A DNA stretch of 62,000 nucleotides, taken from Branchiostoma floridae. Lineage: Eukaryota > Chordata > Leptocardii > Amphioxiformes > Branchiostomatidae. Below, one piece after another: positions 15,277 through 24,880 of this stretch. The DNA lies in NCBI RefSeq assembly GCF_000003815.2, contig NC_049982.1, forward strand, positions 24,422,553 through 24,484,552, given 5' to 3'. Each line of letters begins with the position of its first letter. Position 1 is the first letter of the stretch. The position numbers and the translations under genes are program-made. A model generated the notes under the pieces. The model did not search any database, was not told where the DNA came from, and worked only from the letters and a program-made list of their open reading frames with translations.

Positions 15277-15528
15277 CAGCTTTTTTAAAAAGATTTCTTG
15301 TTTTAATACTGTCACGGCAAAATTAGTTCGACAACATAGTCAGATAACATGCCAGCGAAGTTAGCTTGTCGCAAAACCATACTCCTCGGATAGGTTACTC
15401 CTCTGTTATGTTATATAACTATGTTTCTCCAATTTCTACTTTTTTTAGCGACCTGTGTAGCTTGGTAGATTCCTCATACGGACTCGAAATTACGTGTGAA
15501 ACCGGCTAATAATGACTTAAACTCTCTC

Positions 15529-15732
15529 TCACGGCAGGGCGTTGTCACTCTGACGGAGGGACCCCTCCCTTGACCCGCTCCAGTCTCTTCTGCATCTCGC
15601 AGTCCGTGGCCAGGTAGGACCCAGTTGTTTCTGCAAGCTGTCTCTCCATAGTAAATTGCTGTCTATTCGTTCTATTAGTCTCATAGCCTCCTTCGCAGCC
15701 TTGTTTTTGAGAGCGCTTATTCTAATCTCCAA
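15529..15732 (-). pseudogene. Second copy of conserved ORF remnant, frameshifted
   Basis: Homologous to the minus-strand ORF at 2327-2518. The KNKAAKEAMRLIER part is kept, but base loss shifts the frame so the LPTDCEMQKRLERVKGG part is no longer read. The MITE at 15723-15895 interrupts its 5' side. Decay in this copy argues against selection on the peptide. Confidence 0.35.
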
Positions 15733-15904
15733 GCAGATCCTACGGTAGCATAAGATAGTATCAAAAGCTGCCAGAGGAGTGAAGCCGGCTTAGGAGTGTG
15801 TTTTGCTACCGGGCAAATGGACACCTCTTGGCTGACTAAACTTCTTGGCCAGTTTGGTACTATCTTATGCCATTGTAGGATCTGCTTGGAGATTACGCTT
15901 ATTC
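15714..15904. mobile_element. 173-bp MITE with perfect 9-bp target-site duplication
   Basis: The element spans 15723-15895, flanked on both sides by CGCTTATTC (15714-15722 and 15896-15904). The terminal inverted repeats are about 38 bp with mismatches (TAATCTCCAAGCAGATCCTA at the left, its complement at the right). The uninterrupted site AGCGCTTATTCGTG is present in copy 1 near 2497-2510. A related element starts near 61903. Confidence 0.88.
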
Positions 15905-18475
15905 GTGATTTTCAACATTTGGGCCAGATTCCTATGTCTGAATCACTTCCGGCATAAGACCCCCCCCCCCCCCCCCCACAAATTAACACATCGCCCCTAC
16001 AAGGCTACGAAAGAGGCTACAGTTTCATATGTACACAAGTTTTGAGTTTGTTAGTTTCCGCAGGTGCCCATTTCCTCCATTTCCGAACTCTCCCCTTTAA
16101 GGTGGCATAATGCAGTATTTATCCGCGATCCCCGTCCCCAATAGTAGTTCGGGTATGAACTAGTGCGTCACAGTACTTAAAAAGGTCGTAGTTAGTGTGA
16201 GATGGGAACTGTGGTGAATGGTAGAGGAATACATCAGTTTTGAGACTGTACATGTTGGGTTACGATATTTCTTCTGACGGTGTGAATTTGCGCCTTGTTA
16301 CTGTTACCGGGTACTGCCTGTGCGTCGGCTGCAGTTCCATAACATCCGCTGGGCGGGGTCTAATAAGTCAGGACTGAGCCGAAAAATCTATGCTCATTTA
16401 TAGATATTTTGTAGATTGTATCCTAAACATCAATATATATTTCAAACTGCTTCTACACCTTGCTATATAGTTCGAAGCGTCGTAGCTCCTCACTTCGGGG
16501 TCCTTAACCATGTCAATCCATAAAGGCGAAAAAATGCGTTCTGCTACCTTAACAGTCTCGACATTAACATGATAGGGCGCAATTCGGGACAAACCATCGT
16601 CTTCCTACTACATTTTCTGGTCCAAGTGTCATGTTGTACACTTCAGGATAAAAAGGAGGTGTTGTATATTGCTACATGTACATGAAAGACGTCCATACTC
16701 CTTTCTGAGTTTTGCTTCTTTCTAAAGATCTTAGCGGAAAAGATACATTTTTAAAACAATGAATGATAACGAAGTTCGTGTTTCATGAATAAAGATCATC
16801 ATTTTCGTCTAGGCTCCGGGTTAAAATAGACTTGGCTTACATAATGCATTCATTACGGATCAACCCCGAAATTTGTAGCAGTAAGGGTGGGTACCGGTAC
16901 AGAAAATTGAGACACAGGTACGGTCCAGGTCAAGAGGATCAGGTCCTCCAGGTACTGAACCCGGACCTAGTTGTGAATACTCAAAACAATTGTGCATTTC
17001 GCTACAAATGAATCTGTTTGGTGGAATATCCTATCTTCACGTAAACGCTAACTGCCTCTGTTAAGTTAGACCAAATTTGACTGTAGAAACTGGATAAAAT
17101 GACTATCAACTCTCCTCTAATTCTCTCTTAAGCTTTTTATTTTCTTGGACCAACAAGCCTCAAAACACGTGAACGCCTGTCACCGTAGTACTGGTATAAA
17201 CTGGTACCAATTTCTAATCGGTCGAACATCCGGTCAACTGAATTTTCTTATTATCATATCATTACCTTAATATCAATACTATGGTTGGAGTTATGTATCA
17301 AACTCGTGTACTTATATAATTCTGAAACTGCAGTTTGTGATTTGTACCAAGCAACTTCTAAAATGTCATCAAACCAATATTTATTTTCGGGGAGTGGTGG
17401 GTGTGAGGGGCGAGATCGCTGTGACACCAGTACCGCAGCTCTACATAGGAGTATAGTAATCCTGCATTCAACTCCAACTTTTAGCAGTGAAATGTTGTGG
17501 AATTTCAAACTTAAAGTGGAGTCTGTTTGTGATTTCTTACAGTTTGTGGTATGGTTTAGTGAGACATTCGCAGTCTTTTGTCTTGAACATTGTCCAATTG
17601 ACGGACAGCGGTAACATAATGGTTTCAGATAATATGTCTCAATCCTGTATTCTATTCTAACATTTAGCGGTGAAAGTCTACACCTTTCATTAATGTATCT
17701 ATAGATAGTCTGCATTAGACGGAAGCAAAAGGAGCGGTGTTGAATAGTTATCCATCGGTTTCTAAAAGCCATGATCTGATCACTGGACGTGTGATTCTTT
17801 TGCTAGGCATACTCAGTGAACAGACTGTGTCTTGAACATTGCCCACTTTTTATTCATTTTTTTCTCTCCAAATGCCGTACAGTGGTGACTAACTATAAGT
17901 TGTAATATTTCCCAAACCAAGAACACCGGGATCTGTTATTTATGGCTACGAGCGAGACGTTGATATACTCGTTCCTGATTTTCAGGAAAAAGGTTCATTT
18001 TGTAAATATTGAATGATAACGCGCAGTCGGTGCTTCATGAATAAAGATCTTCATGTTTGCCCAGGCTAAAATGGAATTCTCTGCTATAATGAATTCAGCA
18101 CAGCTCAACATATTTTAGTAGGAGTACTGTGATATTGCATTCTACTCTAACATTTTGCAGTAATTCTTTGTACACGGATTGGACTAATTCCGTAAATTAT
18201 GTTAACTAGACACTGAAGCAAAGACCCGACACAACAGTTGTTTTATGGAGTCACATGTATATTTTGAGACAGACACAGTAAACAGACTTCGTCGTTGAAC
18301 ATTGAACATTTGGCGGTCACGGTGTTGGCTAGATAGTGTGAATTATTTCCAAAACGTTGTTATTATTATTATTATTATTATTATACCATTACACGTTAGT
18401 GTGTTTTTGTGAGGCTTATACAGTGAACAAACTGTGTCTTTAACATTGGAAAATTTGCCGGACAGCAGACAAATT
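15905..18475. other. Non-coding part of duplication copy 2
   Basis: Continuous similarity to 2520-5730. It includes a C-run at 15960-15977, a CAGGTACGGTCCAGGTCAAG segment shared with copy 1, and the short (ATT)n at 18358-18385. No credible gene. Confidence 0.6.
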
Positions 18476-18602
18476 GTTCTGTGGGTTCGAACAGTCTTCT
18501 TCGTTTCACAACCTCTGTTTATTCTTCTGCAGACATTTCGGTGACTGTCTGTCACCTTCATCAGTGCCAAAATGAAATATACTAACGTTACCCGGTGCGA
18601 TA

Positions 18603-19479
18603 NNNNNNNNNNNNNNNNNNNNNNNNNNNNNNNNNNNNNNNNNNNNNNNNNNNNNNNNNNNNNNNNNNNNNNNNNNNNNNNNNNNNNNNNNNNNNNNNNN
18701 NNNNNNNNNNNNNNNNNNNNNNNNNNNNNNNNNNNNNNNNNNNNNNNNNNNNNNNNNNNNNNNNNNNNNNNNNNNNNNNNNNNNNNNNNNNNNNNNNNNN
18801 NNNNNNNNNNNNNNNNNNNNNNNNNNNNNNNNNNNNNNNNNNNNNNNNNNNNNNNNNNNNNNNNNNNNNNNNNNNNNNNNNNNNNNNNNNNNNNNNNNNN
18901 NNNNNNNNNNNNNNNNNNNNNNNNNNNNNNNNNNNNNNNNNNNNNNNNNNNNNNNNNNNNNNNNNNNNNNNNNNNNNNNNNNNNNNNNNNNNNNNNNNNN
19001 NNNNNNNNNNNNNNNNNNNNNNNNNNNNNNNNNNNNNNNNNNNNNNNNNNNNNNNNNNNNNNNNNNNNNNNNNNNNNNNNNNNNNNNNNNNNNNNNNNNN
19101 NNNNNNNNNNNNNNNNNNNNNNNNNNNNNNNNNNNNNNNNNNNNNNNNNNNNNNNNNNNNNNNNNNNNNNNNNNNNNNNNNNNNNNNNNNNNNNNNNNNN
19201 NNNNNNNNNNNNNNNNNNNNNNNNNNNNNNNNNNNNNNNNNNNNNNNNNNNNNNNNNNNNNNNNNNNNNNNNNNNNNNNNNNNNNNNNNNNNNNNNNNNN
19301 NNNNNNNNNNNNNNNNNNNNNNNNNNNNNNNNNNNNNNNNNNNNNNNNNNNNNNNNNNNNNNNNNNNNNNNNNNNNNNNNNNNNNNNNNNNNNNNNNNNN
19401 NNNNNNNNNNNNNNNNNNNNNNNNNNNNNNNNNNNNNNNNNNNNNNNNNNNNNNNNNNNNNNNNNNNNNNNNNNNNNNN
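18603..19479. other. Assembly gap (877 Ns)
   Basis: Unresolved sequence inside the inverted-repeat element. ORFs reported across it are meaningless. The length may be an estimate. Confidence 1.
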
Positions 19480-19487
19480 AACCAGTT

Positions 19488-19568
19488 GTGACGTAATTAC
19501 GTGACATGGAATAGTATAGGTCTATAATACTGTATAGGTCAGTATAGGTCTATAATACTGTATAGGTC
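19488..19568. repeat. Short tandem repeat inside the Penelope-like element
   Basis: Two units of AGTATAGGTCTATAATACTG plus TATAGGTC follow a small palindrome TGACGTAATTACGTGACA next to the gap. Confidence 0.7.
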
Positions 19569-19730
19569 ATATCGCACCGAGTAACGTTAGTATATTTCAT
19601 TTTGCACTGATGAAGGTGACAGACAGTCACCGAAACGTCTGCAGAAGAATAAACAGAGGTTGTGAAACGAAGAAGACTGTTCGATTGATCTACCAACCTG
19701 ATGAAACTATTTACGGATGTTCTGTGGGTT

Positions 19731-20880
19731 ATTTACTAAACTAAGAACATTTAGGGATGTGTTATTATCATACCTACATTTAGTGTGTTTTTGTTAGGCA
19801 CATACAGTGAACAGACAGACTGTGTCTTCAACATGGGAAAATTTGCCGGATAGCAGACAAATTGTTCTGTGGGTTATTTCCCAAATTTGGGGCTGTTTTT
19901 TTTCGTAAGACGTTCATATTCTCTCTTGGTTTCCAGTTTTAGCGGAAAGGACACATTTGGAAATTATGAATGATAACTAAGTTGGTGTTTCATGAATAAA
20001 GAGCACCATATTCCACCTAGGATCTATTTCATACTACATTTAGCAGAAATCAGCCGGTTTTAAAAGGAGTATTATGATACTGCATTCTACTCTTTCTAAC
20101 TTAATTTCAAGCAGGAAAAAAAATTGTTGGTCGACGTCTGTGGGTAATAACCAAGAAGATTGTGAGCCGATTTTTTTTGTTCTAAGGATTCTGGCCATAA
20201 ATACATTTTTTAAAGTGGTGTTACATCGTCAAGTTCACCTAGTAACCGGGGTGAAATAGATTTCTCTTCCATATTGTATTCATTTAGTCAGGAGTGTTTA
20301 GTAGGAGTACTGTGACCCTGCATTTCAGTCTAACATTAAGCAGTGAAACGCTGTCCTACATGGATTAGATACTTGATGGTGCGTTTCCTCGAGGCATACA
20401 CAGTGAGCAGTCTGCGTCTTGAACATTGCCCATTTTCCGGAATGTAATGACTAAATGGCCTGTGGGTTATTGCCCCAAAATCAGAAAATGTTTTTCCTTC
20501 CCACATCTTTTACTTTAGTTTCTGTGGTTTTAAGGAGAAAAAAAAAACACAAGACGTACATTTAGTTAATACGTTCTTGATTTTTAGTTCCGTTCTAAGA
20601 ATTTTAGCCAATGATACATGTTGGAAAGCCGTTCCAGTTATTGGAACCATGTTGCATCTAGCAACTACCCCCATAAAAGTATTTTTTGCTTCTTTGTGTG
20701 TACGTGTGTTTGTGTGCGTGTGTGTGTGTACGTGTGTATGTGTATGTCTGTGTGTGTATGTGTGTGTGTACGTGTGCGTGTGTGTGTTAGAGAGAGAGTG
20801 TGTGTTTTCGTGTGTGTGTGAGTGAGTGTGTGTGTACGTGTGTATGTGTGTGTGCGTGTGTGTGTACGTGTGTATGTGTA

Positions 20881-20926
<46 letters not shown>

Positions 20927-21640
20927 TGTTTCCGGACATTCGTGGTAAGAATAACCTCAGGACCTGCGAGTAGATTGTAATGATATTCGGTATGTACATA
21001 AGGGCTGGGAAGACAAAGTTCAATGTCAATTTTGGCCCCCCTGATGTGCGACCTTGGCACTAAATAAAGCAGAATAGATGTTTGTATGCTTTGTCCTTGA
21101 CATGCTCTGGCTACAAAAACCTTGCTTACCAGGACAGCACTTTTATTCTTGGACATTTGAAATGTAATTGAAGAAAATCCAAGAGTGATCTATGCATATG
21201 GAAGCCTTGTTTGCAGATCTCATAAAGGACCGTTATGATGGGTTCCTATTTGTAACATGTAGCTCTTAGCTTGAGGTTGTATCCTGCTACATAGGACAAA
21301 CGCTCCCAAACGCTCCCAATGCGGAGACTGGGTGTTGAACATGTACCGCTATTGGTCACAACGGGACTAATGCTGAATCTTTCAATATTTCAGCTTGCTT
21401 CAGCCTGAGATACATTCATCATGACTCCTAGCGGTGGTGTGGGGAACGGCAAGGGGCCCGGCTGACACCTGGTGGGACAAGAACGACCATCTGTGTTGGG
21501 CAAGAACTCTGTAGAACATGATGTAGCTCCATAGATGATTCAAAGACTGTAGTGTATCCTAAAATATCTGTAGTGTCGACATGTCAGGCTTGACTGCTAA
21601 ATCTTTTAGTGTGCTGTAGAAAGCCATATATGAGACTGAG
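19731..21640. other. 5' flank of LRR-Ig gene 2
   Basis: Matches 5740-7153. It contains a large GT array (20692-20925) where copy 1 has only a short tract. The last 350 bp are strongly conserved with the gene 1 flank. No separate gene seen. Confidence 0.55.
20692..20925. repeat. GT/CA microsatellite
   Basis: About 230 bp of (GT)n with GTACGTGT interruptions, expanded relative to about 6383-6396 in copy 1. Confidence 0.95.
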
Positions 21641-24600
21641 ATGGCAGGACTAAAGTTGACTCTTTTTGTTATCTACCTTTTTGTGTTTGACCCGTCCCTG
21701 GCCGGTCAGTCCTGTCCTGGCCTATGTGAGATAAAGCATACTGGGTATTGCCTTAATCGTGGGGGACTCTCGATTTTTGCAGCCTTAAGTGGCAGTCGAC
21801 TGCCTTGTGCCACGTGTAACACGACGGGGCAGGCCGATGGGAATCAGCTCGGCTGTCTTCCGAGTAATCTGAGAAAGTTGCAAGTGGTGGGGCACTCCGA
21901 TAGAAACGGCAAGCTGAAACCACTTCCCAGTCTTGCTCAGCTACGCCTACTGCTACTGGGGCCCGGGCACATCGTGACCGTGGAGCATCGGGCATTCTCT
22001 GCCTTTCCTGAACTCTGGGGACTGTCCATGGCCAAGAACGCGATCAAAACCGTTGAAAACTGGTTTGCTGGGAGCTCAAAGCTGGAAAAGCTTATCCTGT
22101 CTTGGAATAAAGTCGACGAAATCAAGGAGAATGCCTTTCAGCCACTGAAACGGCTGTATTATCTTGAGATGACACACAACCGGCTTCGTTCTGTGGAAGA
22201 GTGGCACTTCGCAAGCCTGACCAACCTGGAGTATCTGCATCTGAGCTACAACAGCATCTCTCACATCGCTAGGAAGTCATTCAGCGGTCTTTCTAAGCTG
22301 AAAGTTCTCTCCCTGGGTAACAACAAGCTATCGTCTCTAAGCACCGAATGGCTGCAGGGGATATCTGTCGGAAATATCTGCCGGACTTTCACTGTTGATG
22401 GGAATCCTTTCCGTTGTACCTGTGCGTTGGGCAACTTGAAGTCTCTGGGTAGTCGTGTCAGCGATTGGCACAAGCTGCAGTGCAGTTACCCGCCCAGCCT
22501 TTATGGAAGAAAGATCGCCCGCTTGTCAACGGAAAAGATGCTATGCCCACACCCTACCGCCAACATATCACTCCAAGATCACGGAACCACTCTCGTGTGC
22601 GAGGTCTTCTGGGAGAAGAAGCCAGAGATCGGGTGGTTGGATCCCGGTGAGAGGGCCATTGGAAGAGGGGAGTCCCTTGACCCATGTGGCGGCCCTGTAA
22701 CCACAAGCTTGGAGCACGAGATTCCCACCACCGAGTATCCTGAAGGAGGAACGGCGTACTCAACCGACGACCCCGGCCTACCCTACATCGGCAAGTCCAT
22801 CTCCACCCTCCGCATGAGTCCGCAGGCCTACCGGTGCTGGGCGGAGGGCAGTTTCCGGTGCGACGTGCAGTCTGCAGCAGGCAATGTCTTTGCGAGTGTA
22901 CCGCTGACCAAGTTGAAGGAGAAAAGCGAACAAGACCAGAGGCAAGAACACACCGTGATGCCAGCCGTTTACACCACAACACCTGCCCAGCGGAACGCAA
23001 GGATGACAGAGAGGATCGTCAAAACCACGGACAAGAATACCCCGCGGGAGAGCACTACACAAGCAGAACACACCGTGATGGCGGCTGTCTACACCATGAC
23101 AAATACCCAGCGGAACGCAAGGATGATGGAGGGGATCGTCAAAACCACTGACAAGAACACCCCGCGGGAGGGAACCGCTTCAACAGCCGAGAAATCTACC
23201 CGCCAGTCCGGCAGGATGACAGAAAGGAACACCAAAACCACGGACAGGAAGTCCAACCAGGATGACACCGTTTCAGCAGATGATGATGCCCAATGGCACA
23301 CCATCATGATGGTCATATACATCATCAGCGCCTGCCTGGCTGTTATCGTTCTGTACGTGGTAAAGAATGCTTTCCTCAAATGCTGCAGGAAGCGTTACGT
23401 CTACCATGTCAGAGCCGCAGCCGCTATCGGAGGCATGCAGCTGCAAAACATCCAGCCACCGGCCGCAACCCCTACGACAGGGAACCCTGAAGCTCCACAG
23501 CACACTTACGAGGATATCCCGGATGACACACCCATTGATCCGTATGCGGAAACGACGCGGTTGGAGAATCCCATGTATGGCGCAGACGTAACTGGACCAA
23601 GAGATGCCACCTCGATCTCGGATCCTCGGCCCCGACCCAACGGGCCTGCCAACTCCGGGGCCTCATCGCGACCACAAGGCTCATCTCAGGCCCCAGTTCC
23701 GCCTCCACGACCTGTCGTACCCGCCAACTTCAGCAGCTCGTACTACCCACCAAGCACGGAGACGACTCAAGCAAAGCCAAAAGGGATCCCGGATCCACTT
23801 CCGCGAACCAACAAGCACGCCAACTCCAACGTGTCCTTACAGCCACAAGGCGCCAAGAAGAAGAAGAAGAAAACTCAAGCGCACGTCAACTCAAACGTCT
23901 CCTTACAGCCAAAGGGTTTGGGAAAGGCTACTAAGTCACAACACAAGTCCACCAAGGACCCACGAAGCTTGGGGATGAACGAAGACGAGGACGACGATGG
24001 TCCCAACATCTACCTTGACCTAAATGGATCCTCTGGCCTCAACTCCAACGTGTCCTCACAAACAAGGGGCTTGAAAACGGCTAATACACCACGGCACAAG
24101 CCCACCACGGACCCGCGAAGCTTGGACATGGACGAAGAAGAGGAAGTCGACGGTCCCAACATCTACCTTGACCTGAACGGCCCACCACGCCAATCTGGCT
24201 CGGAGGTGCCTCAAGCAGAGGACGTCCCGGATCCTCTTCCACGGACTAACAAATACGTCAACTCAAACGTCACCCCAAAACATCGTGGCGCGGAAATGCC
24301 TCAGACGGAAAAGATTCCGGATCCTCTTCCACGGATTCACACGTACGTCAACTCAAACGTCACCTCACAACCTCGTGGCGCGGAGTTGTCTCAGGAAGAG
24401 ACGGAGAAGATTCCGGATCCTCTTCCACGGATTCACACGTACGTCAACTCAAACGTCACCTCACAACCTCGTGCACGTGGTGTGGAGATGTCTCAGACGG
24501 AGAAGATTCCGGATCCTCTTCCACGGACCCACACGTACGCCAACTCAAACGTCACCTCACAACCTCGTGCACGTGGTGTGGAGATGTCTCATACGGAAAA

Positions 24601-24760
24601 GATTCCGGATCCTCTTCCACGGATCCACACGTACGTCAACTCAAACGTCACCTCACAACCTCGTGGCACGGAAATAAATCAAACAGAGACAGAGAAGATT
24701 CCGGATCCTCTTCCACGGACCCACACGTACGTCAACTCAAACGTCACCTCACAGCAATGA
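21641..24760 (+). CDS. LRR-Ig transmembrane receptor, copy 2 (1039 aa, single exon)
   Basis: Paralogue of the gene at 7154 with the same domain order: signal peptide 1-22, cysteine-rich N-cap, LRRs (about 85-240), C-cap (NPFRCTCALG), Ig-like domain (LVCEVFWE ... FRCDVQSAAG), Thr-rich stalk with two AVYT repeats, TM helix near residue 553-578, and a long tail. Ectodomain differences include a small insertion in the N-cap (LSGSRLP), changes in LRR loops, and lost or gained charges near the Ig domain. The tail has a lysine run (KKKKKK), two acidic GPNIYLDLNG motifs, and six YxN repeats with two unit-length variants (extra RA, extra ET). It ends at TGA, ten codons before the stop position shared with gene 1. 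It is probably a membrane receptor of innate recognition; the ligand is unknown. Confidence 0.88.
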   Translation: MAGLKLTLFVIYLFVFDPSLAGQSCPGLCEIKHTGYCLNRGGLSIFAALSGSRLPCATCNTTGQADGNQLGCLPSNLRKLQVVGHSDRNGKLKPLPSLAQLRLLLLGPGHIVTVEHRAFSAFPELWGLSMAKNAIKTVENWFAGSSKLEKLILSWNKVDEIKENAFQPLKRLYYLEMTHNRLRSVEEWHFASLTNLEYLHLSYNSISHIARKSFSGLSKLKVLSLGNNKLSSLSTEWLQGISVGNICRTFTVDGNPFRCTCALGNLKSLGSRVSDWHKLQCSYPPSLYGRKIARLSTEKMLCPHPTANISLQDHGTTLVCEVFWEKKPEIGWLDPGERAIGRGESLDPCGGPVTTSLEHEIPTTEYPEGGTAYSTDDPGLPYIGKSISTLRMSPQAYRCWAEGSFRCDVQSAAGNVFASVPLTKLKEKSEQDQRQEHTVMPAVYTTTPAQRNARMTERIVKTTDKNTPRESTTQAEHTVMAAVYTMTNTQRNARMMEGIVKTTDKNTPREGTASTAEKSTRQSGRMTERNTKTTDRKSNQDDTVSADDDAQWHTIMMVIYIISACLAVIVLYVVKNAFLKCCRKRYVYHVRAAAAIGGMQLQNIQPPAATPTTGNPEAPQHTYEDIPDDTPIDPYAETTRLENPMYGADVTGPRDATSISDPRPRPNGPANSGASSRPQGSSQAPVPPPRPVVPANFSSSYYPPSTETTQAKPKGIPDPLPRTNKHANSNVSLQPQGAKKKKKKTQAHVNSNVSLQPKGLGKATKSQHKSTKDPRSLGMNEDEDDDGPNIYLDLNGSSGLNSNVSSQTRGLKTANTPRHKPTTDPRSLDMDEEEEVDGPNIYLDLNGPPRQSGSEVPQAEDVPDPLPRTNKYVNSNVTPKHRGAEMPQTEKIPDPLPRIHTYVNSNVTSQPRGAELSQEETEKIPDPLPRIHTYVNSNVTSQPRARGVEMSQTEKIPDPLPRTHTYANSNVTSQPRARGVEMSHTEKIPDPLPRIHTYVNSNVTSQPRGTEINQTETEKIPDPLPRTHTYVNSNVTSQQ
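24210..24760 (+). repeat. In-frame tandem repeats coding the tail module, gene 2
   Basis: Six units of the PDPLPR...Y(V/A)NSNVTS module with period 90 bp, or 96-99 bp where RA or ET is inserted. The copy number differs from gene 1 (five). Confidence 0.9.
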
Positions 24761-24880
24761 GGTGAGGAGATGCCCGAATAGATGTCTACTCGCCCTCAAG
24801 GCTTGGAACAAGAAGAGGAAGTCGAGGGTCCCAACATTTACTTTGACCTTAACGGCCCATTTCGCTTCACGGGACCATAA
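24761..24880 (+). other. In-frame coding remnant beyond the stop of LRR-Ig gene 2
   Basis: Beyond TGA 24758-24760 the frame passes one further stop (TAG 24779-24781), then reads MSTRPQGLEQEEEVEG and PNIYFDLNGPFRFTGP to TAA at 24878. The TAG aligns with the TAA that terminates gene 1, so that stop is ancestral; the TGA is private to gene 2. Confidence 0.75.

Larger units (their letters stand above)
18476..19730. mobile_element. Penelope-like retroelement remnant with inverted terminal repeats
   Basis: A 12-bp duplication GTTCTGTGGGTT flanks the insert (18476-18487 and 19719-19730); copy 1 has the single site near 5738. Inverted arms of about 115 bp lie at 18488-18602 and 19570-19683. The right arm carries an extra 35-bp tail (19684-19718), which resembles the roughly 34-bp terminal extension described for Penelope elements. 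Each arm contains CTGATGA, a GGTGAC...GTCACC stem, then GAAAC, the core layout of a hammerhead ribozyme. The interior is mostly unsequenced (Ns), so no reverse transcriptase can be confirmed. Confidence 0.65.

Noticed and set aside
18506-19507. Three ORFs of about 300-330 codons across the gap
   Set aside because: They consist almost entirely of unknown bases (N) and have no meaning.
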